Positions 13,546 through 26,210 of a DNA stretch of 64,000 nucleotides are shown here, in pieces (within the stretch, counting starts at the first letter, position 1; each line of letters opens with the position of its first letter). Source of the DNA: Chaetorhynchus papuensis (taxonomy: Eukaryota; Chordata; Aves; Passeriformes; Rhipiduridae); assembly GCA_013396525.1 (NCBI GenBank), contig VWYX01000919.1, positions 162,720-226,719 on the forward strand, in the 5' to 3' direction. Below the pieces are notes generated by a model that was not told the DNA's origin, made no database searches, and saw only the letters and a list, made by a program, of their open reading frames with translations. The position numbers and the translations under genes are program-made.

Positions 13546-16500
13546 CAAGGCAGAAATTTCCTTTTAAAATATTTTTATTGGATTATTAATGTAGCTACAT
13601 AAAACCTGCGTTTCTATTTTGTAAATAAAATCTTGATGGTTGTTTTCAGTAGGAAATAAAAATTATTTTCCAAGTTCCTACAAATGTTTTGGGTGAAAAT
13701 TTGGGATTTCTGTGTTACAGGAAAAACCTAATGCAGCACTAAGTGCCAGTGGTAAAGCAAAACGTGTTACATTACAGTAGTTTAGAAATTAATTATTTTA
13801 GGTTCCAAGGTTTGACATACAGTTACTCTGGAAAAAACTCCTGAGGTTTTAGAAGTCCCAGAACTGTTACACAAAATAAAGTGTAAACACTAAGTCTTGT
13901 TCAGACATAATTGGAAGTATATTTATTGTTGATATTAGTACTAATTTTTATTTTAAATAGTTGTGAAGTCTATTAGTTGTGACATATGATATGACATATT
14001 TTTATGCATTCCTTCTAAGAAGTAATAGAGTGTTCAACAATAGAAAGAGATATTTTAGATTGAGGTATTCCAAACAATAATTTGTGTTTCTAAAGTTATA
14101 TTCTTCTGAAGATCATTATTCTCCTGGAAAGTTTTACTAGTGCTCATTTATGCGGGGGGAAATCCTATTAAGAAATTATAACAGAATTCAAGAATTCTGA
14201 AAAGTTTTTTCTATTTAGGACATGGCAAATCACCTAAATTTATTTCAAAGTACATTTGTAGTGTCAGAGGCAGACAAAGGTCCCTTAACATCAGTGCTTC
14301 CTCTGTGGATAGATGAATTCCCTAGCTCCAATCTTTTTCAGGTTCTGAGTATTTTAACCATTTAAGCCACTGGGCTGGCGTTCCCCAGCGTGCAGCAGGA
14401 GCCCCCGGGAGCTCCAGGCACTGCACTTGTCCTCTGTGACAGCCCCCGAGCACAGAACGGGCTGTGCTGTTCTGCCTCGGAGACAAAGGTCCAGCCCCAG
14501 CCCACAGGGCTGTGAGCAGTGATGCAACCAAACCCACACCATATTCTGCAGGAAAGGAAGAACCAGTGGGGCCAGTATCAGCTCGGGTGCTTCTGGCTCC
14601 TTAGGCAACCAGGCACCCTTCCACCACACAAATCAAGGGAGGTGGATTCAAGCTACTCCAGAGCAAGGCTTGAACTACTCTGATCTGCAGTGAGGGCACT
14701 GAGCTGCTCCTGCCTCCCACTTCTGCCCCAGGAGGGTGGAATGCCTGAGCTCCAGCTAACCTGACAACCTGCCAGGCAGCAGTTGTGCAGCCTGCTCGAG
14801 GAACCCAGCACATCACAGGGCAACAGGCAAACTGGAACCTCGATTTACTCAACTAAGCTGCAAGAAAGAGGAGATTTTGTTCACTTTTGTTGCTTAATGT
14901 GTCAAACTAGTCTCAAGTCTGAGCTATTTAGAAAAGAGTTCTACAGGTTTCAAATAATAATTTGTACAGAAGAGAGGAGATTCATACAGAAGAATGCAAA
15001 ACATTTTGGGTGTCATTACCTTTTTCTCTCCATCACTCTGCCTGCACAGAACTGAACAAGGGTACAGTAGCACTACAGATTTTTATTTTAACCTAGGTTC
15101 TTACCAAAAACCTGCACTGCAATGCTCCTGTTATACCAAAGTATATAAAGTACATAAATGCCAAGAAAAAAAGAAAAGCTGCATGACTGTGTTTGTCCCT
15201 CAAAAAAAAGAGAATGCTTCTTTTGCACTGCAAAGTTTTGCCCTTATTCCTTCCCTTTAGTTTCATTATAATTTTTGTCTCCCTGTGATGTCTGAGATTT
15301 CTTTCTAATCTTTCAATTACTCCCCAATATCCATTGTTCCAACCCTCTACACTTCTCCTGCTTTACATGCAGCCCATGTCCTTCAAGAATGTGAGGAGGC
15401 CAAATACCAGGCATCTTGGCACAAGCTAGTACTTTACACCTATTCACAAAGAGAAAACATTCCTCTTTTCTTAAGAAAGAAGAAAAACTAAAAAGAAGAG
15501 GGAGCAGAACTCTACCAAGTATTCATAGCAAAGAGATGAAGTAATGTTTACACTCACCATCTCTAAAACATGTCTGGTCCTTTAATAATGACCTGTCAAA
15601 GCTGAAAATTGAGAGCAACCATCAATACAGTAGATCTATTATTATTAATTGTTATGCATACTGCAGCTATTTCCTTAGTTCCTGTAGCTGTCCCTCCGTG
15701 CTGGCTGCTTCCCTTCTGCAGAAGAAGAGGGTTTCCTCAGGAAAGGCCCAGCCACTGCATGGAGAGGCTGCACCCAGGCTGGCCCCATGGCCACAACCAG
15801 TGGTGTGGCACAGCAGCACCTAAGAGGTTCTCAAAGCCCTCCACTAGTTTAGTCCCAGACCCAAACCCTCAGAGCTGCAAGGAGAGAGCAGAGGAGTCAT
15901 CAGAGAGCACCAGAGCAGCCTTGGAGAAAAGGCCTCCAACAGGGGAGGGCAGGTGGGCAAGAGTGGCTCTGGGCCAGCCAGGAAGGGGGAATGCCAAGCA
16001 CAGAGCAGGAGCAGCATTTGTTTCAAGAAAGACTCAACTGGTAAATGAGGTGGGACCTGGGACCCTCCACCCAGGACTGTGGATGAGGAGAACACTGCCC
16101 CGTCCCCCTCGGCAGCGGGCAGTGGGCAGCCCTCCAGGCAGGGCAGCACGGAGCAGCTCTGCCAGGCTCCAGCCTGGCACGCAGCAGGGAATTTGTTCTT
16201 CCTCTACCCTACTCTGCCAACAAAGCTACCACAAGCAGCAAGCCAGAGAAAGAGCTTTGTCCCAAAGTGTGAGGGTTTTTACCATCAAAGTACCCTTTTT
16301 ATTTCAGAATTCCTTCTTATGAAAGAACTAGTTACCTGCTATGCAGTCATGAGTTTTATTTTAGGGGACAGTAAGCACTATGTTATTCCCCATGATTTAA
16401 CTAATTATTTTTGGATTTACACAAAATTCTCATTACCATCTTAATATTTTCTTATTCTTCTTAAAATTGGATACTTTGCACATGTGAACCAGGTTAAGGC

Positions 16501-17708
16501 CTCCCATGGGCACGGGCAACATTAGCTCATTGACTTGCACAGCTGAGGATGACTTGCTCTAGGCATCATGGAAAGCAACCTAGGAAGAGTAAAATTTCTC
16601 AGCTAGGAAACCCACAGTAGAAATATTTACCATGTCTCTTTTCTGCTCTGATTTTCAATTCACTGAATTAACAAAAATTATCATATCTGATATATTTTCC
16701 TTCACTTACATCATAAGACAGATCAAGCCTCTTGTCTGTAGAATTTACAGTGTAACCAATCATTACATGCCTTTTTATTTTTTAACATCACCAAAACACA
16801 CACTACTTACTCTTTGGACAAAAAGCACCATTTGTGAACACACATCAGTACAATTAATTTTTTTTAATGACCAAATCAATACCACATCAGAATAATTCCA
16901 CTCACATGTTTCATCAAGTCCATCTTCCCAAAAAAACACAGTCATTCTCACAGACACTCAGACCAAATGGACAGCAATTTTTTCCTCAACAAAAGTGGGG
17001 GGAAAAATCCCCAACACATACCTGGGAGCAGCAAGACCTCTGCCCAGGGGCCAGGGGCAAAGCAAGGCAGGCAGGGACCTCCCAAACAAGCAGTCCCACA
17101 GCCTCTGAGCAGGCAGAGCAGGTCCCATGGCATTAACTGGGGTCAGCCACAGTTCTGCACTCACCAGACAAGTCTGCAGTGATGAGGCAGGGCCAAGCTC
17201 AGGCCAGGAAGCCAAGCCAAGGTCAGGGTCAGCCAGGCACACAGCCAGGTACAGGCACACACAGAGTGTAACTCAGGCCAGGAACTGAGTTTAAGAGGGA
17301 CCCCTAAAAGGAGAAAGGCCCCAAGAAGCCTTCTCACAACTTTTTTTCACACTAGCCTGACCCACAGTTACACAGCTGCCCCATATCAGAGCTGGCCTTG
17401 AGCCCAGCTGGGGGATGGGGAAGAGGCTGCTGACCCTGCAACACTCAACACCCGAAATGCACCTCCTGGAGCCCAGAGTCCCACAGCCCTCTCATCCTCC
17501 TTGCCTGCTCCCATCATCACCTCAACTGTTCTCCCTAAATGAACTCTACTCCTCAGATTTTTAAGCAGGACAGCTTTTGCATTTTTATTGCACGCCAACT
17601 GGCTGATTTTTTGAAAACAATGTGACTGGTGCAACAAATATGAACGTGGAAGAATTTGGCCCACTGACGTTCATGGTATTGTGGGCAAATATAAATAGGA
17701 TTAGCTAC

Positions 17709-17763
17709 TAACATTTTAAAAAATAAAGACAGCATTAACATTTTAAAAAAATAAAGACAGCAT
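17709..17763. repeat. AT-rich tandem duplication, 27-28 bp unit
   Basis: Two adjacent copies of TAACATTTTAAAAAATAAAG plus ACAGCAT, differing by one A. Likely replication slippage. Confidence 0.85.
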
Positions 17764-17810
17764 TAATATTTAAATATGAAAGATATATTCTCAATATCAG
17801 CCTCAGTTAA

Positions 17811-17850
17811 AAAAACAAACAAACAACAAAAAAACCCAACCCCAAAAACC
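17811..17850. repeat. A-rich CAAA low-complexity tract
   Basis: AAAAAAACAAACAAACAACA and following A/C-rich sequence; simple repeat. Confidence 0.7.
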
Positions 17851-20800
17851 TAGGGTTTTTTTACACTAGTTCATGTAGGCAAAGAATTCTCCTGTATAAT
17901 TGTCATTTGTAAGGGCCTGTGCTCCACAAATATATGGCGGTATCTGAGAAAGCTGGTGGTTACATGCTTAGCTTTTACAAATAGCACAACTATACTCTCA
18001 AACATCTTCTAGAAGAACAGCAATGTGGAGAACAAGCCAGGATTTATTCTTGGGTCAGGCTAACTTGGCAGAGGGAAGTGTCTCCTCCAGGCTGGCACTG
18101 GCTGAGCACAGCTGTGAAGAGAGCAAGGCAGCTCTCAGGTGATGCAAACCAGCCAAAACCAGGGCACAGGCACCAGCCTCGTATCTCCATTTGCCCTTGG
18201 CAGCAAATTGAAATTTGAAACACGCTTCTTGGAAGATATTTCTGCCTACTCCTATTTTCTAGTATTGAAGGAGTTTTTTTGTTCAAAGAACACGAACTTT
18301 GTTCAAACCTGACATTTCTGTAAAGCTCTACATTGTTGTGGTCTTGAAAAGAAATAGTTTTAAAAGTTAAAAGAACAGCTTTCTTGCCAGCTGGGACTTA
18401 TTATTACGTGTTTTCAAAAATATTGTCTCAAAGGGTGCTGATAGTCTTGTGGCTATGAGAACTGAACAGTTACTATAAATTATACAAATGACTGTATAGG
18501 GAGTACACTGCTTCACGACAGCGACCAGTTTTCACAGTCAGACTGACGTCTCTAGATCTATTTCGTATTATTCCCTCTTCAGAGGCTTTGTACTGCTGTT
18601 CTTTCCTTAACAGCTCTGTATTGTTAAACTGAAATTTGGTTGAACACAATAAAGGAGTGAATTAAAAATATGTAGTGGATGTCGTGTGTCGCAGTCAACA
18701 ACTTATTACTTGGCAGTCAAAAAACCTCTCCTGGCTAAGCCTTTTCTCAGGATAAACTGGGGAGTATTTTAATTTCCCCCATCAGTACGTCTTGCAGTCA
18801 GAGCTTTCCTGCAACAGTGCAGAGTATGAGTGGCACAAGAGACTGTGCTGCCCCTTCTGCCCTGAACCCACTTCTCTCATTGACATTTCCTCCTCCTGCC
18901 TGGACGAGGGTTCCTGGGCTCTTCCTTGCTCTTTTCTGAGCTGTTCATGCTGTTCGCAGACATCACCCCACTTGCACTGCACATTTTATGTTGTTTAACT
19001 ACAGCCTCTCTTTCAGTAACAGTTTGGGGGTTTTTGATTGTGCATGAGAACTAAAGAGCCCACCAAGATTTTAAGGACAAAATGTATTGAATTACTTAAG
19101 AAAATTTCCACAGAGTTCCAGCAGCAGTGATACAAGTTTTCTCTCACACTAAGCTTTCATAATTACAGCCAGCCAGATAAGGATCTCAGAGAGCCTTCCT
19201 GCTCTTTCCGCCCGGTGAGGTGTCAGGTTCAGCACAGCTCTGGAGCTGCTGCTGCACAAGTACACACACTCCTGAAACTTCGAAGCAGGCACTCATGAAA
19301 TACCTCTTCCCAAAACAAGCCTCATTCCCACAGTTTGCGTGTACAGTGAACAAAACATCTAAGAATACATGCAGTCTAACCTGAGCAGAAAAATACTGTT
19401 TGTTTGCTTTTAAACCAACCTACCTTGTATCAGTTTACAAGCAAAACAACCTCTACTAGCAAGTGTTTTTGTTCATACAGTTATGTCTGCAGCCTGACCT
19501 TTGCTTGCATAGGGCCTGACTTGAAGAGAACAATAAAAGCCTTCTACAGTCACCATTGTGGGGGGCAGAACTCCAATTCAGTGGAATAGTATAGGAGTTT
19601 GCATTCCTTAATCATATGATTCAATATACAAAGCAGACTGTATTTTAAAATGCTACAGAATTGTACAGAGCAAAACCAGAAAGCTAAACTGGTCACATCT
19701 GAAATCCTTTATGTTGATGTATGGTCACCTCCCAGCTGACAAACAACTACCATCAATGTTATCCGTGTCAGGATCTGGCTGACTACAGAAAACCAGAAAA
19801 TAACCATCATACTAACCCAGAGGTGAAGACTTACAAGAATAAAAATTTAGTATTTAGTCTTTGCCATTTTACTACTTGGAAAGATTTCTAGTATGAACAT
19901 AATTTCTAGTATGTCAGCAGGATTGCTGCACCTTGTTGTACTTCAAAGAGTATTTGTCAGCTGGAGAAGGAGCAGGGGGGTTTTGCGATTTTATTTTTTA
20001 GAAACAGAGTAATTTCATTTTAGTACAACAGTCTCTGAAAGACAATGAATATGTGATTGTTAATAAAAAGCTTTGGTTCAAGGACTAGAGCAAAGATGAG
20101 CTTACAAGAACAAAGGTATACCAAACCCATAATCCACACCCTGCTGCTAAGAGTTGAAGCTGCAGCAAGACTGGATGGCATTTGTCATTTTTCTCAGATC
20201 TATTTTCCTGTATATTTGGTAAAGGGAACCTTTTGGAAAAGTATTAATAACATAACCAAGTGTATATTTGCATTGTAACAGTAAAACCCTGTTTTTTACA
20301 ATGGTATGCCTTTTTCCTCCCAAAAGTGTAAATCAAAATGATTTTTGGAAGAACTTGGCCTTGTGTTTCCAGGTACTGTATATACAAATACAGTTTAAAA
20401 ACTCCATAGGTCCCTGCCAGATATTAAGTGTATATTGTCAACAGGTGGTTTTGATAAAAGCAGCCCCAGTCTCTACACACACACTTCCTCACTCAGTACC
20501 AGCCTGGCTCCTAATACATTTTTATCTTTAAAGTCTGAAAGCCCTTTGGTGTGCATTTTGTACACAGGGGAGCACATGGCTGCATGAGGCATCCAGAGCC
20601 CCAGTGGCAGTGACCCCACATTCCAGCTGGCTCCGTAACCACCCCACGGGTCTGCTCTTGCACACAGAACACCTGAGCATCACCATCACCAAGGTCACTA
20701 GCACAGGTCCCCTGGGCCCTGCCAGCCTCACAGGGTGTGATTTCTAACCAGTCCGTGTGAATTAATCTTTCCATTAGAGCTGCGAGTCCAGCACTCACCT

Positions 20801-22779
20801 GTAGGAAAACACCCACCCTGACATCCCTGCTCTCTGTAAATCTCTTTAATAAAGATCACCTCGCTCCCTGGGGCAGCAGGAGCAGAGCCCCTGAGTGTCC
20901 CCAGGGAAGAAGGTCTGTAAGATGAGTTTTCCAGAATGACTCTCATCAAGCAAGGAAAAGCTACAGACCAGCCTCGATACAGGAATCAATGAAAACTCTC
21001 TCTTGTTAAAGAATTCAAGGCTGGCCTGAGTTCACTCAGAAACGCGGTCATGAAAGGCATGCAAGTTGGAGTTGCTGTTTCCTCAAGCACTTTTGAAGAT
21101 GCAGTCTGTTTACTCTTTCAATGAAAAGATAAGCTTCTTTAGAGCTCCCTCTGTTGAAAAACAGAAGGAAAAAACCTAAATTTTAGTTCTCACAGCAACT
21201 TCTACAAGGACTGACCATTTTTATACAGGAGAGGAAAACAGGTTAGAAGACATAAAAAAATTAAATTCTCTCAGGTGTTAGTAACCATAGGAGAATATGT
21301 AGGTTTTGTGTCATGAAAAGAGAGAGAGAAAGAGATTTGAAGCTCTCAGTATTGGTTTGTTTGGGTTTTATTTCCACAGTTTTCAAAAAAACTCTTCTCG
21401 GTGGCAGACTCTGACCATACTGGGATAAACTCAGCTTTAGTGTTCCATTCATTATTTGTGGGCCACAGTAGGGTTGCATATGACCCTGTGTTTGACATGG
21501 ATGGCTAATTCAGACTAACGGTTTGAGTGAAATGTTAGTAAAGTCCTGAGAACACTACAGGTATACACAATGAGTGTACTGAAATGACTGAGTAAGCTAA
21601 ACCAAAAGGACATGAAGAAGGCCCAGTTGTGACAGTAACTGATGTGACATTTTAAAAGGGACCACAAGGTACCTAATTTTGTGCTTAAGACAACAGGACA
21701 GAGATATCACCTTGACTGTCAAAGTAGTTAGAGCCTACCTGGCAGTAGAGCATAAAAAAATCAACTGGGTTGCAGGAGATTTACTACATAACATACATTG
21801 ATACGATATTTTTAACTGTGAAATTTTAAAAAGTAGTAATTTTATGTGGATTTATGCCATACATGGAGATTAATCATTTTACTCAGGCTAACCTACCTTC
21901 TGTGTTGGTATCTTTAAGCTTCACAATCACATAAGGAAACCCAATTCAGCTGTGCTTGGCTCTTGTTTGTCCCTCTGCTCCTCAGGCAAGCCTCCCTACC
22001 AAGACAAGAGCTGAACCTACCCCATCCCAAATACTGCCTTCTACCCATTTTCTCTCCAGAAAATAAGGAAGACCTAAGGGTATCAGCACCTTTCCTATGA
22101 GTGGAAGCAGAGACAGGCACACTTTAATTTACACCTGTAAAGGGAAGGTAACAGCTCCACTGCATTCCCCAACCCTGCACACACACCAACTGCATACCAC
22201 CATGTATCCATGCAAACCTTCAGGTCAGCTCTTCCAGCTGAATTTAATGTCTGTGGAATTGTTATAGCAGTTATCACCCAGAGTTATAAAGGGGAAAAAG
22301 GAGAAAGTATCGCTGAAAGGGGATAGTATCGCTCATTACTACCTCGTGACCACAAAAAATGAGGGCAGGCAGAAAAGCTGTGTGACGCCAAAGAGTGGCA
22401 CTGCCACCTCCATGCTGTACCACCCATTTCCACAACACACAGGGACACTGCACTCAGACTGGAGTCCTGCAGCATGGTCCTAAGGGGCTGTGTGGAGTGG
22501 GTGCTCTCAAGCACACATCATCTCATGGCAGGTTCACCATTCACAGATCATCTTTTCTTCCACTTTCCACCACAAGCTCAGGGTTCAAATTCTCCTCAGC
22601 TGTTCACTCAAACACCACACTTTCCATCGTCTGATGAGACACCAGTAGCCCAGAACCCACTGTCCCTCTGGGAAGTAGCAGGGGAACACCAAGAACCAGG
22701 GAAATGGGCTGCTGGGACTACACAAGACCTGTCCAAAAGAGAAAGTGAAGGCCAAGCTAGAAGTGGTCTCTGTTTCTCC

Positions 22780-22913
22780 AAAAAGGATGACTCTGGAGAT
22801 TACAGTGACTCTTCCAGCTCCCTGAGAAACCAAGGGGGGTTCTGAGAAAAAAAGTGACTCAAAAAGGATGACTCTGGAGATTACAGTGACTCTTCCAGCT
22901 CCCTGAGAAACCA
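22780..22913. repeat. Tandem duplication, 81-bp period
   Basis: A 53-bp block starting AAAAAGGATGACTCTGGAGA and ending GAGAAACCA is present at 22780-22832 and again, identically, at 22861-22913. The offset is exactly 81 bp. In one plus-strand frame it reads DSGDYSDSSSSLRNQ, but no gene context supports coding. The perfect identity suggests a recent event. Confidence 0.9.
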
Positions 22914-25609
22914 GGGCCCCTCAGCAGCAGTGTTTTGCCACTGCCACCTGACAACCCAGGAGGAGCAAACAGAAACCCTCATTGCCCCCACAGGGCCAAA
23001 TTTGACTGGAAAAGCAGCATTAACATTTCTGGTATCCCCAGGTTGACACAAGCATGTTTTTAACAGGGAAATAATTACCACATCAGAGCACACAGTGCAA
23101 TAGCATTAAAGTGCAGCTTGATTTTAAACATGTATGTAGCAAGAGTCACATCTCCAAAAACCACCCCACCTGATTAAGTGATAGGAGGGATATTGCAAGG
23201 GTGTAAACAAGGCAGCCAAATCTTTACTCTGAAAGCAGCTCATGCATCAGCTCCCACCACTGTTGTGAAATTTTGATGCTGCTGCATCACCATGGCTGAT
23301 GTGTTTCAGGGCACCTCCATAACTTAGGTGAAAGACACGGGAAATGAGGTGAATGCAAACATTGTGGAGAGGGTTGAGATTTTTTCTCTTTGCCTTGAAA
23401 GAGACACAAATAGTTGAAAGCTGGAGGTCACTGGAGCCCCCCAGCAAGTCTTTGTAATAATAGACAGCAATCTCCAGGTCTGCAGGTGATAAGCTATCAT
23501 TTTTCAGAAATATTTTGTATGCCTCCTGCTGAGCTTTTCTGGCATTCAAGGGACAGATCAATATTTGGTATTTTCACTGCGCTTGAGGTGCTATTGTTCT
23601 TTGTATCTGAAAACAGAGTAACTGTTCAGATGTTTATAAAGGTAGCCAGGGCAGCATAAGAAGGAATGCAAACCAGAAAAAACTAAAATATATTAAAACA
23701 AGTGAAAAAATCTTCAAACTCAAGGTTACTACGTAGGGTTTTACCAAAACAAACACTTTATTTCCTGAGCAACATATAGAGGAACTGTGAAGTGTCCACA
23801 GTTATGAGCTACTGATTCCCTTAGTGAAATTATATCTAAAAATTAGAAGTGAACCCAAAACAAAGACCTTAATAAGGACTTGTTTCATGTCTTCGAGGCA
23901 GTATTATTAGAATGGTATTTTTGTAGATTAAAGAACAGGTGTATTAGGCTTACATATTTCCCATGTTATTGCTAATAGACTTTCGGGATTTCACTCACTT
24001 TTGAATGAATGAAGCCTATTCCAGGTTACATTTCTGTTTTCATGTGGAATGTTTAGTAGAGAGAAGGACCAACAATATTTGTCTGCTTATCAGTTATCAT
24101 CATATCTCATGCTACATTTTATTCAATTGCTGTTAGCAAACACAACCCGTGTTTTCATCAATGTAAAGTGAAAAGCTGCATTGTTGGAAAAAAAATCCAC
24201 CACCAAAACACCAAGACAAGCAAGGGGGTCTGCACATCCCAAGCCAGTCACTGAACTGTGCTGTACTATCTGGGCTTTGCAGTCAAAAATGACACCAAAA
24301 ACGTTTCTGTTTCTTTACTAAGGTGCAGTCGCTACAGCAACAATGCTGTCACGTTGTCAGGCAGCAGCCACCACTCATACTCTCAGTTTCACATGGCTTC
24401 AATAGCAAACAGGCCTTGGCTCTGATCAGGAGTTGCTTAAGATGTTTTAGAGATGTGGCAGGACTACATACAACCATATATAAAAATGGTTACAGCCACA
24501 GATCTGAGGATTATAGCATGTATGTAAATGTGCAGCTCAGCCTTCAGCCTCAGTATCCATTCTAGCTCAGTCTTCTGTCTCATAGGCATCTTGTTCATTA
24601 TAGTACAGCAGGAATGAGGTTAAAACCTCAACTCTGAAGAGTACAGACTACAATAGATGGCTTACGGAGAAATTAATATGTCCATTTTTAGGTATGACAT
24701 TATTCCATCATTTTTTCTGTCTATTTTCAGCTCTATAGCATATGGAAACACAAGGGCAAAACACAGTATAAAGGAATTAAATAGTTTATCATAGGCTGCA
24801 GGAGAGCAATAACTCAGTCTGGTGATACCACAGGCCCCTAAAGGCTGGGATCTCTAGGGCATCCCAGGCTTGACCCTGCACCTGATGCTTCTCTTCTCTA
24901 CACAAGTCAGTGAACTGTCCAGAATAAGCCCCCTCAGATATGCAGGCCAGAGCTGCATTTTGGGCACAGACCTCTCTGGAGGAAGCCAGTATTTATTCTC
25001 TTGAAGTCTCTTGTGCATTAAAGGCAATCAACAAGCAGACACACATTGCTGTGCAATCACCAGTCCACAGCTCTTCCCTGGACATCGAGGAGGTTCTTCA
25101 GCAATGTGCTGATATACACTGGCAACACAGGCTGAGTCACCTGGCTGGGGGAAAACACTTCACAGGCCTGTTAAGGACCCCGAGAAGAGCCCGAGCCAAA
25201 GGACCACAGAGGTCCCTTGCCAGTGCTCGGGAATCAGCAGTCAAAGAGCCAATGCAAGCTGTCCCAAGCACCGAGCAGAAGTGGCTGTGCCTCACAGGGC
25301 CAAGGCAGGCACAGCACATGAACTAGACTGGTTGTCTTGGCCTTAGCCCAGTAGTAGAGATGGGTCAGCCTCACAGAGAACAGGTCCTCCTTCTCATCCT
25401 ACTGTTTGAATGAGGGCTAGAGCCAAAGCCCGTATCCCAAGAAGAAACAGTTCGGTAACGCAGCTGGGAACAAGCAGGAAGCTCTTCACACCAGTCAGAA
25501 GCAAACAGCAATGGTGCAGCTGCAGCAGTAACAGCCACTGCAACCAACCTGGCTGGAGTTCAGTCCTTTTAACCACTTCAGCAATGGCTCCACAAATACA
25601 GCTGTCAAT

Positions 25610-26210
25610 GGAGACTCATCATTAATTAGCTGTATTTTTAATGGCATCGCACAGGGTTGGGTTTTGACAGTAGGCTTTTTAGTATCTTTACCTATAAACT
25701 GGAAAAAAGTTCAAACTCTTTGGATATTAAATCCACAGATGACACATCCATTTGAGAATGGCAAATAGTAATAAGAGCAGGGCTCCAAGACAAACCAATT
25801 GATAGAGTGGCTGTGTGCACTGTAAGTAGTTAGAGGCAAGTCTTTGCCTTTGGCCTGAAAACTGCAGGCCACAACTCCCTCCTTGATGGGGTGGTTTGCA
25901 GGGGAAGCAGCATCCCATGAAATACTATGGCCAAAATTATTCACCCAATCCACAGGTCATGAAGTGGGAATTCTGGCTAAAGCAGAGATGACATATTCCT
26001 GCTGCATATTCTGTTGGTATAAACGTTGAAAGAAACCACCATAGTTCTGATAACTTTAATTCAAGCAGGAAATATGAAAAAGGATAGAAGATTCAGAGTT
26101 ATGAGGCAATGTCAATACAAGAGACCAGGTGTGAGGCTGAGGGAGGCTGGTCTGCTTAGTTTAGTCTTGTCTGATTTAAATGTGGTCTTTTTAATGTTAA
26201 GGAGATTGTG
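25610..26210 (+). mobile_element. Possible strongly decayed CR1 reverse-transcriptase fragment
   Basis: ACAGATGACACATCC at 25734 resembles the DNA encoding the FADDT reverse-transcriptase motif. GAGGGAGGCTGGTCTGCTTAG near 26138 resembles a CR1 block usually found several hundred bp downstream. Similarity is weak and I could not align it formally. Confidence 0.2.

Noticed and set aside
15609..16322. Longest open frame in the window, 237 codons on the plus strand
   Set aside because: GC-rich composition, no domain, no splice or start context, and an overlapping open frame on the other strand; most likely chance.
22474..22845. 123-codon plus-strand frame ending in DSGDYSDSSSSLRNQGGF
   Set aside because: No homology recognised, and its C-terminal end is the duplicated 81-bp unit; more likely a chance frame.
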